Assembly: GCF_014596515.1 (NCBI RefSeq)
Contig: NZ_MSJQ01000277.1
Coordinates: 1-63,563 of the forward strand
Source: Streptomyces sp. CBMA156
GTDB lineage: Bacteria > Actinomycetota > Actinomycetes > Streptomycetales > Streptomycetaceae
DNA: 63,563 bases
Direction: 5' to 3'
Positions within the stretch are counted from its first letter, which is position 1, and the number at the start of each line of letters is the position of its first letter. Below the pieces are notes generated by a model. It was not told the origin of the DNA, did not search any database, and saw nothing but the letters and a program-made list of their open reading frames with translations. The position numbers and the translations under genes are program-made. Positions 1-8,827 of this stretch are shown here, piece by piece.

Positions 1-360
1 GCCGGTACTGCCCCGGCCTTCGGCCGGGGGCCCTCGGCGAAGCCGAGGGCTGGCCCGTGCTGCGCGCGGGCAGCGGGCCGGCTGCGCCGGCCGGACCGGG
101 CTGCGCCCGATCGGGCAGGGTGGCGGGCGCTGCGCGGGCGTGGGTGGTGGTGGGTCAACTCCGCGCTTCGCTGCGGAGTTGGGTGGGTGTCAGGGTGGGG
201 CCTTCGGCCCTTGGTGGGGTGGGGTGGGTGCCGGGCTTCGCCCGGGCTGGCTGGGGTGGTGAGCGGGGGCGCTTCGCGCCTTGAGCGGGTGGCTGGGTGA
301 TGGGTGGTCATGGGGTGGGGTCACTCGTTGGGGTGGTGGCAGGGCGGGCTTCGCCCGTTC
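1..360. repeat. Telomere-like array of short palindromes
   Basis: About eleven perfect or near-perfect hairpins follow one another with three-base TTC, GAA or TGC loops. Stems with their loops lie at 11-29, 31-49, 53-71, 76-92, 97-109, 128-136, 156-181, 198-210, 231-245, 268-280 and 345-357. Dense palindromes with trinucleotide loops are the hallmark of Streptomyces linear replicon ends, where they fold in the single-stranded 3' overhang patched by the terminal protein. The sequence does not start with the archetypal S. coelicolor/S. lividans end, so it would be a non-archetypal telomere, or the true end lies just outside the window. No protein-coding frame is convincing here. Confidence 0.7.
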
Positions 361-470
361 TCATGAATCAAAGACAGCAGCCCGCTAGACTCTGCATTGT
401 TGGACAGTCTCCGGGCGGCTCTGGAGCCCGCTGGATCGGCTGGGTCTGGGCCTCTTCAAAGGGCCCGGAT

Positions 471-770
471 GTGACTCCTCAATGGATCGTGAGTGCTGTG
501 ATCGTGCGAGACGCTGACGGTATTGAGCTGCCGGAGCCGGAGAAGGCGGCGCCGGTTGATCTGTGGCGGGTGCTGCGGATGTTCCCGGGCATCGCCAACG
601 ACATGGAGCAGAAGCCGCACAGCTTCGCCGTCGCCGGTCCCCTGCTGATTGCCCAGTTCGAGCGGGTGGCCGAGCTGAGTGAGTGGGTGACGAAGTGCGC
701 CCACGCGCTGCACGACGAGCTGGCCGATGACCTGCACAACGGGCGGGGCCCCTGGCAGCCCGAAGGCTGA
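471..770 (+). CDS. Small hypothetical protein beside the telomere-like array
   Basis: A 99-residue protein begins at GTG 471, preceded by AAAGGG seven bases upstream. The frame is open further upstream, but that part runs through the palindromic array and is unlikely to be translated. The protein starts VTPQWIVSAVIVRDADG, is mildly acidic, and has predicted helices in its C-terminal half (ELSEWVTKCAHALHDEL). I recognise no family. It points the same way as the helicase that follows about 105 bases downstream, so the two may be co-transcribed. Small uncharacterised genes of this kind are common next to Streptomyces chromosome ends. Confidence 0.5.
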   Translation: MTPQWIVSAVIVRDADGIELPEPEKAAPVDLWRVLRMFPGIANDMEQKPHSFAVAGPLLIAQFERVAELSEWVTKCAHALHDELADDLHNGRGPWQPEG

Positions 771-874
771 TCTGGCGCTGCTGGAAACGGGCCTGCCGAA
801 TAGCGGAGCGCCCTATAAAGAGACCGTAGCGGCTTTCCTGTGCGTCGCGTGAATTCCGGAAAATGGAGACAGTA

Positions 875-3334
875 ATGATGGCGAAGAAATTGCGCCTGAA
901 CCAGGAAGAGGCGTGCGACGCGGCAGTGCGACTTCTGACGCCTCCGGCGTCGGGTCTAGTGCCGCCGGAGGAGCTGCGGTGCCAGATCCGGGCGGCGACG
1001 GGTGCGGGCAAGTCGCTGACGGCCGTTCACGTCGCCTCCCGGCTCCGCTCGGAGCGGACGCTGGTGATCGTGCCCTCGCTGCCGCTGCTGGAGCAGACGG
1101 CCTCTGTGTGGCAGCGCGAGGGCCACGGCGGGCTGATGGTCGGGCTCTGTTCGCTGGTGGGCAACGAGCAGCCCGTAGGCCTGCGCTGCACCACCGACCC
1201 GGCGGAGCTGGTGAAGTGGACGGCGGGCCCGGGGAAGGTGACGGTGTTCGCCACCTACGCCAGCCTGGGCCTGGGCCACCTGGAGAAGGCGCACAAGGCC
1301 GGACTGCCGGCCTTCTCGCTCGCGATCGTGGACGAGGCGCACCGCACGTCCGGGCAGGCCGGGCGGCCGTGGGCGGCGATCCTGGACAACGCCCGCATCC
1401 CGTGCGACAGGCGGCTGTTCATGACGGCCACCGCTCGGTTGTGGGCGGTGAAGGAGTCGGATCGGGAGCGGGCGGCGGCGGGCGGGATCGAGGCGGCCGA
1501 GCTGATTGCGAGCATGGACGACGAGGCGCTGTTCGGCCCGGTTGCCCATGACTACCCGCTGGGGACCGCGATCTCGGACGGGGTGATCGCCCCGTACCGG
1601 ATCCTGTGCGTGGACGTGTCCGACCCGGTCCTCCAGGGCCTGGAGCAGCGGGGTGCGAGTGATCGGTCGGTGGAGTACCGGGGGGCCCGGTTGGCGGCCT
1701 TGCAGACGGCTCTGCTGACGGCCTGTGCGGAGTGGGACCTGTCGAGGGTGCTGTCCTTCCATCACATGGTGGCCGAGGCGCGGGCGCTGAGTGCCGGCCT
1801 GCCGGAGGTGACGCGGGTGCTGTGGGAGCAGGACTCCGCTTTGCACCCGGACCCGGCGCTGGTCGGGACGACGTGGCTGGAGGCGGAGCACACGCCGGCC
1901 GAGCGCCGGGCCGTGCTGGGAACGTTCGCCTCCCTGATCAAGGATGACGGGTGGCGGCTGCTGCGGTACATCCTGGCCTCGGTCAAGGTGCTGTCCGAGG
2001 GCGTGGACACCTTCGACTGCGACGCGGTGTTCTTCGCGGACGTGCGCGGCTCGATGGTCGACCTGGTCCAGGCCGTCGGGCGTGCGCTGCGGATGAAGCC
2101 GGGCAGCGGCAAGGTCGCCACCATCGTGGTGCCCGTCCTGCTGTGTGCCGGGGAGAACGGCAGCCAGTTGCTGACCTCCCGGGCCTACGACGGGCTGTCC
2201 AAGCTGCTGATGGCGTTGCGGGCGCACGACGCGGCCGCCGTCGAGCGCCTCGCGATGCCGCAGTCCGAGACGCGGCCGCCGAGGCACGCCGGGGAGCCGG
2301 ACGCGCTGCGGTCCGCCAGCGGTGAGGCGCAGCTGCTCCAGTTCTCCACCGAGCGGGATCCGGCGGTGATCGCGGCGTTCGTGCGGACCCGGGTGCTGGA
2401 GCCGGAGCGGGCCGAGTTCCGGCGGGGCCTGGAGGAGTTGCTCGCCTACCGGGAGACGTTCGGTGACGTGAAGGTCCCGTACGCCTACCGGGCGCCGTCC
2501 GGGCACCGGCTGGGGGTGTGGGTGGCCGACCAGCGCCGGTACAAGGCGGCCGACGTCCTGGACGCCGAGCGGGTCAAGGAGCTGGACGCGCTGGGCATGG
2601 TGTGGTCGGCGTTCGACACCGCCTTCACCGACAACCTGGCCGCGGTCGCCGGCTACGCGGCCGAGCACGGGCACGCCTGCCCGCCGAACGAAGCGGTGTG
2701 GGGCGGGCGGCCGGTCGGGACCATCATGAAGAACCTGCGCACCGCCCAACGCCGCACCGAGGCGCTCCAGCGCCGGGCCGAGGCCGGGGAGACCGGGTTG
2801 GACTGGACCGGTGCGCTGAGCGCCGACCGCAAGGCCGCCCTGGACGAGATCGACGCGAGGTGGTGCCCGTCCTGGCCGGTCGAGTGGCAACGCTGCTTCA
2901 TCCTCGCCTGGCACCACATCAAGGCCCGCGGGACGCTCGCCGGGGCCGAGCCGGGCAGCATCATCGTCCAGGGCGAGGACCTGGCCGGGTGGGGCCGCGC
3001 CCAGCAGGCCGGGTGGGACAAGCTCGGCCCGGCCCAGCAGTGGGCACTGGAGCACGTCCTCGGACTCGAACCCCTGGCCCCGGAGCAGCGGCCAGCCGTG
3101 AAGGTGACGCACGCGGAGAAGGAGGCCCGGAACCTGGCCGCCGCCGCCCAGTACCGCGAGCGGGAGGGCAACCTGAACGTCTCCCGCAAGCACAAGGAGA
3201 CGCTGCTGCTGCCCGACGGGAGCACCGTTGAGGTCAGCCTGGGCCTGTTCATCGCCAACAGCCGCAGCAGACGCGCCACCATCCCCACCGACCGCGCCAC
3301 CCGACTCACCAAACTCGGCATGCGCTGGGAATAG
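875..3334 (+). CDS. Terminal DEAD/DEAH helicase with helicase-associated domains
   Basis: This is an SF2 DNA helicase of about 820 residues, of the type found at Streptomyces chromosome and plasmid ends (TtrA-like). Walker A ATGAGKS lies near residue 43, the DEAH box (IVDEAHR) near 152, the SAT-like TATAR near 188 and motif VI VQAVGRALRM near 405. The C-terminal half has helicase-associated repeats with the pattern FGDVKVP...LGVWVADQRR. The frame opens at ATG 863, but GGAG at 865-868 fits ATG 875 or 878 better. It reads inward from the hairpin array. In other Streptomyces such genes have been linked to conjugal transfer or end maintenance; which applies here cannot be told from sequence. Confidence 0.85.
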   Translation: MMAKKLRLNQEEACDAAVRLLTPPASGLVPPEELRCQIRAATGAGKSLTAVHVASRLRSERTLVIVPSLPLLEQTASVWQREGHGGLMVGLCSLVGNEQPVGLRCTTDPAELVKWTAGPGKVTVFATYASLGLGHLEKAHKAGLPAFSLAIVDEAHRTSGQAGRPWAAILDNARIPCDRRLFMTATARLWAVKESDRERAAAGGIEAAELIASMDDEALFGPVAHDYPLGTAISDGVIAPYRILCVDVSDPVLQGLEQRGASDRSVEYRGARLAALQTALLTACAEWDLSRVLSFHHMVAEARALSAGLPEVTRVLWEQDSALHPDPALVGTTWLEAEHTPAERRAVLGTFASLIKDDGWRLLRYILASVKVLSEGVDTFDCDAVFFADVRGSMVDLVQAVGRALRMKPGSGKVATIVVPVLLCAGENGSQLLTSRAYDGLSKLLMALRAHDAAAVERLAMPQSETRPPRHAGEPDALRSASGEAQLLQFSTERDPAVIAAFVRTRVLEPERAEFRRGLEELLAYRETFGDVKVPYAYRAPSGHRLGVWVADQRRYKAADVLDAERVKELDALGMVWSAFDTAFTDNLAAVAGYAAEHGHACPPNEAVWGGRPVGTIMKNLRTAQRRTEALQRRAEAGETGLDWTGALSADRKAALDEIDARWCPSWPVEWQRCFILAWHHIKARGTLAGAEPGSIIVQGEDLAGWGRAQQAGWDKLGPAQQWALEHVLGLEPLAPEQRPAVKVTHAEKEARNLAAAAQYREREGNLNVSRKHKETLLLPDGSTVEVSLGLFIANSRSRRATIPTDRATRLTKLGMRWE

Positions 3335-3354
3335 CCGGACGCGGGCCGGGGCGC

Positions 3355-3448
3355 GGGGTGCAACACGCCCTCTGCAACACGGCCCGGCCGCCCTCCGGGG
3401 GATGTGGATGCCCAGGTCAGGGGCGCAACACAGGCCGCGTTGCACCCC
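3355..3448. repeat. Inverted repeat with TGCAACAC motifs between convergent genes
   Basis: GGGGTGCAAC at 3355-3364 is perfectly inverted at 3439-3448. The motif (T)GCAACAC also occurs at 3359-3366, 3373-3380 and 3425-3431. The inverted arms are followed by a short T run (3449-3453), so a transcription terminator is possible, although the 74-base gap between arms is long. The block lies between the stop codon of the helicase and the stop codon of the convergent HNH gene. Repeated short motifs could also be protein-binding sites. Confidence 0.4.
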
Positions 3449-3519
3449 TTTTTGTTGGCGCTCGGGGCCTGCCGCGCGTAGCTGTCGCGATACACTGCTG
3501 CCCAGTACTGGCGGGCCGA

Positions 3520-4668
3520 TTAGGACGACCCGGTCAGCCGGTGTGGTCCGGTCGGGCCGCCCGCTTCCTTGCGGCTGTCGCCCTTGAGCCAGTTCGACAC
3601 CGCCGTCACCGTCGCGCCGATCTCGTTGGCGAGGGACGTAATCGTGGGGCGTTCAACCTCTGGTACCAGCCAGTACCGTTCGCGGATCTTGCGGATCACA
3701 GCATCGGAATATCGTCTGCCCAGGTGATGTGTTTCCCCTCGGCAGTCGGTCCCATGGATCGCCTTGTCGGCGATGTTCTCAGCAGAGGTGCCGGCCTGCA
3801 GGTGCCTGGGGTTGTTGCAGTTGTTCCGCAGCTCCGGGTCCGGACACTTATGCATGATGACCGTCGTACTGGGTATCTCCTTGAGCCTCAGACCATGGTG
3901 AATGGCGTAGGCGATGCGATGGGCGAGCGCGGTCTGGAAGCCTTCCCACCCCATCTGTCCATACCCGAAGTGGTTGCGGGTGCGGCCGATCCACGGCCAG
4001 CACTCGTCATCTGCGCGGCAATCGACACGCGCCCAGAACCGAGACTCGTCCGACGCTCGGAGCATCACTGCCAGCTCTCCGCTAATGATCTTCCACCCTC
4101 CCGTCGGGGGCGGCTCCGGATCAGCGACCTCGCGCGCCCCGGTGTACCCCTCCTTGCGGGCGCGCCAGGTGTCGGCGTTGTTCTCGCCCTTGGTTCCGGG
4201 GCGTAGGTGAGCGGGGTTGCAGCAGGGCTTGAAGTCGCACAGGTGTCGCAGTACCTTCCTGTCGGGCGCGGCCGGAAGGCCGCAGGCAAGGGTGTAGGCG
4301 ACGACATGCGAGCAAGTGGAACCGGCGAGGTTCTGGCCAGCTGCGGTCAATCCGTACCGGTTGCCAGTGACGCCCTTAAACGGCCAGCACGCGTGAGGGC
4401 CAGCGGTCATGTCGACCCGGTCCCAGAACCTCGCCTCCCGGTAGTGGCGGGTCTCCGGCGTCTCCGCCAGCCCGTACAGCTTGCCTCCGTCTGTGATCCG
4501 CTGGCCTGCAGTGCCGTGCAGGTGCCGGTACGTCTTCCCGTTGACGAGTTGGTTGATCCGGGACAGGGTCGCTTGGAGCGCGGCGGCGACGGCGGTCTGC
4601 GTCATCCGGCCGGACCGGACTTCGTCGATCGCCCATCGGGCCTGAGCATCCGTCAGGGAATGTCGCAT
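3520..4668 (-). CDS. Tandem-HNH endonuclease-like protein with helix-turn-helix ends
   Basis: The protein has two copies of an HNH-type module. Copy one runs RFWDRVD...CWPFKG...SHVVAY...LRHLCDFKPCCNPAHLRPGT; copy two runs RFWARVD...CWPWIG...LAHRIAY...MHKC...NNCNNPRHLQAGTSAENIAD. The His and Cys positions, the Asn-Pro-x-His-Leu block and the trailing T..EN.AD are kept in both, as in homing-type HNH nucleases. The N-terminus (SLTDAQARWAIDEVRSG) and C-terminus (ITSLANEIGATVTAVSNW) look like helix-turn-helix segments that could bind DNA. I chose ATG 4668, where the family-like sequence begins; the frame is open to 4803. A DNA-cleaving or DNA-recognition role is inferred from the fold. Confidence 0.65.
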   Translation of the reverse strand: MRHSLTDAQARWAIDEVRSGRMTQTAVAAALQATLSRINQLVNGKTYRHLHGTAGQRITDGGKLYGLAETPETRHYREARFWDRVDMTAGPHACWPFKGVTGNRYGLTAAGQNLAGSTCSHVVAYTLACGLPAAPDRKVLRHLCDFKPCCNPAHLRPGTKGENNADTWRARKEGYTGAREVADPEPPPTGGWKIISGELAVMLRASDESRFWARVDCRADDECWPWIGRTRNHFGYGQMGWEGFQTALAHRIAYAIHHGLRLKEIPSTTVIMHKCPDPELRNNCNNPRHLQAGTSAENIADKAIHGTDCRGETHHLGRRYSDAVIRKIRERYWLVPEVERPTITSLANEIGATVTAVSNWLKGDSRKEAGGPTGPHRLTGSS

Positions 4669-4983
4669 GCGCCCGACGGTAGAGCGGGGGTCTGACACCA
4701 GCATCAGCCCGATCCCCAGGTGCCCACCGTCCGCAACTACCTGCGCAGCGTCCTTGGGCTGGGTCCCAGGCGGGCGCGGCAGCCTGACTTGTGGATGGGC
4801 CATCGAGGTGCAGCACGGCCTGACGGCGTCGGTAAGGGAGTAACAGGCCGTAGCGCCAGCAGAGGAGTCCGAGCGGGCCGTGCTCGGGCCAGCAGTTCCA
4901 ACAAGGTGGCGATGACGAGCACGGCATCGTCGTACTTGCGCCCGACCCCGCGGCCCAAACTGGGCTGGACACGCCCATTGTGC
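4669..4983. other. Gap between the UvrD and HNH genes, no confident gene
   Basis: This 315-base gap separates two leftward genes. A 73-codon leftward frame (4737-4958) contains KYDDAVLVIATLLELLAR, faintly reminiscent of the N-terminus of some transposases, but it loses protein-like character afterwards. I see no terminator or clear promoter. Confidence 0.3.
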
Positions 4984-6852
4984 TCAGGTTTGTTCCCTAG
5001 GGGAGAGACGCCGCGCCATCTCGATCACGAAGGTTGAGGGCCCGTGAGATATCCAGTATCCGCTCTTGGTCTCGTACCCGGGGCCGACGATCATGGTCAC
5101 GGTCGACTCAGCTCGGGTGAGAGCGACGTAGAAGGTGCGTCTCTGCTCTGCGAGCTCTGTCTCCGTCGGCCTCCGCCACTTCGTCCCGGCGGGTACATCA
5201 CGCGGAATGATGCCTTGAAGAAGGCCCGGCAGAATCACGGTGTCGAACTCTCGGCCCTTGGCTGCGTGGTAGGTAGCGAGCAGGACCTTCCCGACGACTT
5301 CCTCACCGCGCGAGAGATCCTGCAGCGCAAGATTGTTGGACCTGCACAGGCTGGCTAGTACGTCAAGGCTGCTCGTGTTGTCCTGGTCAGGGTGTCCTGC
5401 GGCTACCTCGTCGAGAGCCAAACTGGCACGCAACTTCTCCAGCCAGGCGGCGGCTGGAGCCTCCGCTGGGTAGAGCTCCTGAGGGTCGAGGCACAGCTGC
5501 AGGGCTCTGGGCAAGAAGAGCCGCGAGGGAGGCGGGGCGAGGTGGGCCTCAGTGCGTAGCGTGGTGAGGGCGCGGGCCAGAGCGGCCAGGGACGGTGCTG
5601 GCGTCCGGCGCAGCATGTCGGCGCGGTCGGTGCCGGATGCGACGTGGATCTGGTAGTTGGTGACAGCGCGGCTTGCGCACTGCTGGACGAAGCGGGAGAG
5701 ACTGCCTGCTGGCAGCTTGTCGTCGCCCTCGTGTCGGAAGTCCAGTTGGCGTCGAGTGAGTTCGTTGCGTACGACGTCGAGCAGGAGACCGCGAGCGGGG
5801 TAGAGGATGGCGATCCGCTCGGGGCTGATGCCCCTGTTGCGCGCCTGTTCGACAAGGTCGCAGGCCACCCGAGCGTGGTCTTGGATGCCTCCCTCGACCT
5901 GTTCGAGGTTGACATCGCCTGGAGGTGCGCCTTCGCGGGCGAGGCGGCCTCGGGGGAGTCCGAGGGCGGCTTCGGCGGCGGTGATGATGTCCTGGCCGCT
6001 GCGATAGTTGACTTCGAGCTCAAGGTCGCGGAAGTCTGCACGGCCTGCCAGTTCGGTCAGGTACTTGGCGTCCGCTCCGGTGAAGCCGTAGACGGCCTGG
6101 TCGGTATCCCCGACGGCGAAGATGGTGATGCCCGCCAGGTCGCGCAGTGCGAGGACGAGTTCGTGGAGGACTCCGCCGAGGTCCTGGTACTCGTCGACGA
6201 CGAGGTGGGGGAAGCGGGCGCGCAGGAGGTCGCGGACGTGTGCGTGCTCCCTGACGAGGTGCACCGCCCGGGTGACCATGGCCTCGAAGTCAATCACGCC
6301 TCGGAGGGTGAGCTGTTCCTCGTAGAGGCGTGCTGCCTGGACTTCCCGCGGGTCGAAGCTGTCCAGGTTCTCGTTGCAGGCCAGGGCTCGGCGGATTCGG
6401 GTGCTCTGGGGCATGCGGTGTTGGGCGAGGACCTCGGCGATGCCGACTTGGTCGAAGCAGCGCTGCAGGAGCGCTTCGGTGGCCGCCTTGTTGAGGACGT
6501 GTCCGGCTTGGGGCGCCGGCTGCCCGGTCAGATGTGCGAAGGCGCGCAGTATCTCGTTCAGGCAGAAGGCGTGCACGGTGGAGCAGGTGATGCGCCCTTC
6601 GGCACGTACGCCGCTGCGGAGAACGCGGCGGCGGATCTCCTCGGCCGCCGCGTTGGTGTAGGTGATGCAGGCGACGCCGCGGAAGGCCGAGATCTGAGTC
6701 TGGAGCACGTAGGCGATCCGGGCAACGAGGGTGCGCGTCTTCCCACTTCCGGGCCCGGCTCGCAGGACGACGTTGCCGTCGTGGAAAACGGCGGTCCGCT
6801 GCCTAGCGTGCAGACTGTCGAGCTCCGCGAGAAGAGTGTCACTGACCTGCAT
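4984..6852 (-). CDS. UvrD/Rep-family helicase (Gabija GajB-like)
   Basis: This is a complete SF1 helicase of 622 residues. Visible motifs in order are Walker A AGPGSGKTRT, motif Ia TYTNAAAEEIRRR, motif II VVDEYQD, motif III VGDTDQAVYGFTG, motif IV LEVNYRSG, motif V ATYHAAKGREFDTVILPG and motif VI RRTFYVALTRA. The start is ATG 6852, which lies 14 bases inside the end of the upstream OLD-family gene, so translation is probably coupled. The frame extends to 7095 but that extension is the neighbour's shadow. An OLD nuclease coupled to a UvrD-like helicase is the composition of Gabija anti-phage defence (GajA plus GajB). The helicase is somewhat longer than the GajB I recall (about 500 residues). 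Confidence 0.85.
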   Translation of the reverse strand: MQVSDTLLAELDSLHARQRTAVFHDGNVVLRAGPGSGKTRTLVARIAYVLQTQISAFRGVACITYTNAAAEEIRRRVLRSGVRAEGRITCSTVHAFCLNEILRAFAHLTGQPAPQAGHVLNKAATEALLQRCFDQVGIAEVLAQHRMPQSTRIRRALACNENLDSFDPREVQAARLYEEQLTLRGVIDFEAMVTRAVHLVREHAHVRDLLRARFPHLVVDEYQDLGGVLHELVLALRDLAGITIFAVGDTDQAVYGFTGADAKYLTELAGRADFRDLELEVNYRSGQDIITAAEAALGLPRGRLAREGAPPGDVNLEQVEGGIQDHARVACDLVEQARNRGISPERIAILYPARGLLLDVVRNELTRRQLDFRHEGDDKLPAGSLSRFVQQCASRAVTNYQIHVASGTDRADMLRRTPAPSLAALARALTTLRTEAHLAPPPSRLFLPRALQLCLDPQELYPAEAPAAAWLEKLRASLALDEVAAGHPDQDNTSSLDVLASLCRSNNLALQDLSRGEEVVGKVLLATYHAAKGREFDTVILPGLLQGIIPRDVPAGTKWRRPTETELAEQRRTFYVALTRAESTVTMIVGPGYETKSGYWISHGPSTFVIEMARRLSPREQT

Positions 6853-8827
6853 CACTGCCCTGTCCGTTGGCTGGCGGCGCCGTGGGGCCGGTGACCAGCG
6901 AGGTTCCGCGGGCCGCGAGACTGATGCGTTCCATGGCCAGGAAGAGGTAGGAAGCCGTGCCCAGGCGGCGCAGGGCGTGCTCGTCCAGCGGGACATCGTC
7001 CTCGATCTGAGCTTCGGAGCGGATCCGGGCGCCCAGGTCGACCTGGGCGATGTGCTCGGCGAGGCGCTGTGCGAAACGGCCCTTGCCGAGGTCACCGATC
7101 CGCTTGAGCATCTTCTTCCGCAGCTCGGGGTCGATGATCGTGGCCAGCTCGTTGGCGACCCCGCGGCTCACGTCGTCGATCGCGGTGGTGTTGCCGTTCA
7201 GCTCCTTGAAGGCCTGGACAATCTCCTCGCCGAACATGGGGCACAGGTCGGTTTCCAGGGTCTGGGCGCCGACGTAGATGTCGAGGTCCTGGAGTTCTGA
7301 GGCGAGGGGATCGCGGGTCGTCCGGTAGTCGGCTGCGCCGGTTTCCGGCAGGACGGCAATCTGGGCCAGGAGGGTCGTGCGGCGGGCTGCCTCGGGGTGG
7401 AGTTTCGCGCCTCGCTTGAGGCCGGCTTCCCGCACATCGCGTTTGTCGCGGGCGGCGTCTCCGTCGGTGATGACCACGTGGGGGGTGTCGAGGCCCTTCG
7501 GGCCCAGGAGCGCCCGGTAGGGCTTGAAGTCGGTGCCGTGGACACTGGCCACCACGGTGCCGTAGGCATCGAGGTCGAAGCTGGCGGCTTCGGCCAGAGC
7601 TGGGAGGATGTACAGCTCGGCCAGTCCTTCGACCAGCACGACGGCGGAGGCGAAGAGGACTTCGGCGCGGCTGACGTCGAGGTAGCGCTCCAGGTCCGCG
7701 GCTTCCTTGCTGCTGACTGGGAGGGCGGCTGTGGTGGCTCCGGTCGTGCCGTTCTCTGTGGCGCGCAGGACAATGAAGGAGCGGACCGGGGCGACGGCGG
7801 CGATGTGCGGGCTGTGGGTGGTGAGGATGAGCGACGGCCCTGTGCGCAGCAGGTACCGAAAGAGGTGCCGCTGGAGGGTGACGTGGAGGTGGGCCTCGGG
7901 TTCTTCCACGGCGACCAGGGTGGCGATGAATTCCTCGTCTATTCGCTGCTGGCTGAGGGCTTCGAGCAGCAGACCGAGGTAGATGACGTTGGCGCTGCCA
8001 AGGCTGGTGTCGGAGATGCTCCTGCGGCGAGCCGTGTCGAAGAACAGGCGTACGGCGCGGATCAGTTCGTCCGGCTTGGAGGAGGCGAAGCCGAGGGTGG
8101 GCTGGACCGCCAGGCGCGGCCCGAACATCGCTCCCAGCCGGTCCGTAAGGTGCCCCTCCAGCTTGACCACGTTGCCGTCCTTGGTGAGCTGGTCGACAGC
8201 GGTCGCGATCGCCGACGCGGTGGCTTCCAGGTTCACGGGGTCCAGAGGAAGCCGTTCGAGGAGATCCCGCATCGGGCTGCGCCGCCAGTTGTGCAGGTCT
8301 CCTTCGGCGTCACGCAGGGCCGGGAGGACGCGCAGGGCCACTTCGCGGCGGATGGCGCGCACGTCGTTGGTCTCCCGGTCGCCGGCGAAGACGACGACGT
8401 CGTAGTCCTTCGCGGTAAGCGGCCGGCCGGTGGCCTGCACCTGGGAGCCCTCAGCGGCTGCCACTTCCGTTCGAGGGGCGAAGCGGTAGGTCAGCCGGGC
8501 TACGTATGGGTCGTAGTCCACCATGGCGCTGGACAGGATGCTCTTGGCGTCAGCATCGTCGTCAAAGCCTCGCAGCTCGACCACGATGATCACTTCGGCT
8601 CCGCCGGCAAGGCCTGCGGGGTGCCCTTCCCAGATGTCTTCCTCGCGCAGTATGCGCCGGGCATCGGACAGAGACGGGTCGAGGACCAGGCGGACCGCTT
8701 CCAGCAGGTTCGACTTGCCGACGCCGTTCTCACCGACGATCACGGCGTGGGCAGGGAAGTCGTCGATGACGAGGTGCTGGAAGTTGCGGAAGTTGCGTAT
8801 CTCGATCCTCGAAATGTGCAGGCCCAT
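6839..8827 (-). CDS. OLD-family ATPase/TOPRIM nuclease (Gabija GajA-like)
   Basis: This 662-residue protein has an ABC/SMC-like ATPase half and a TOPRIM half. It opens ISRIEIRNFRNFQHLVI, then Walker A VGENGVGKSNLLEAV near residue 32. Walker B is VAVEEPEAHLH near 310, followed by the switch LILTTHSPHI. The TOPRIM part shows VVLVEGLAELYILPAL (metal-binding Glu) and VVITDGDAA (Asp-x-Asp). This is the architecture of OLD nucleases, whose class 2 members sit next to UvrD-like helicases. ATG 8827 follows AAGGGGA at a good distance. It is the first gene of the two-gene unit. Anti-phage DNA cleavage triggered by nucleotide depletion is known for GajA; the role here is inferred. Confidence 0.85.
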   Translation of the reverse strand: MGLHISRIEIRNFRNFQHLVIDDFPAHAVIVGENGVGKSNLLEAVRLVLDPSLSDARRILREEDIWEGHPAGLAGGAEVIIVVELRGFDDDADAKSILSSAMVDYDPYVARLTYRFAPRTEVAAAEGSQVQATGRPLTAKDYDVVVFAGDRETNDVRAIRREVALRVLPALRDAEGDLHNWRRSPMRDLLERLPLDPVNLEATASAIATAVDQLTKDGNVVKLEGHLTDRLGAMFGPRLAVQPTLGFASSKPDELIRAVRLFFDTARRRSISDTSLGSANVIYLGLLLEALSQQRIDEEFIATLVAVEEPEAHLHVTLQRHLFRYLLRTGPSLILTTHSPHIAAVAPVRSFIVLRATENGTTGATTAALPVSSKEAADLERYLDVSRAEVLFASAVVLVEGLAELYILPALAEAASFDLDAYGTVVASVHGTDFKPYRALLGPKGLDTPHVVITDGDAARDKRDVREAGLKRGAKLHPEAARRTTLLAQIAVLPETGAADYRTTRDPLASELQDLDIYVGAQTLETDLCPMFGEEIVQAFKELNGNTTAIDDVSRGVANELATIIDPELRKKMLKRIGDLGKGRFAQRLAEHIAQVDLGARIRSEAQIEDDVPLDEHALRRLGTASYLFLAMERISLAARGTSLVTGPTAPPANGQGSDAGQ

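Noticed and set aside
57..284. Plus-strand frame within the telomere-like array
   Set aside because: The translation is low complexity and the DNA is explained by consecutive hairpins.
956..3445. Long open frame on the minus strand opposite the terminal helicase
   Set aside because: Gly/Arg/Pro/His-rich composition without motifs; a shadow caused by high GC content.
4737..4958. Possible transposase N-terminus (KYDDAVLVIATLLELL)
   Set aside because: The resemblance is faint and limited to about 20 residues; no other transposase part is nearby.
6853..7095. N-terminal extension of the UvrD-like helicase
   Set aside because: Ser/Arg-rich nonsense that lies inside the OLD-family gene; the helicase sequence proper starts at ATG 6852.
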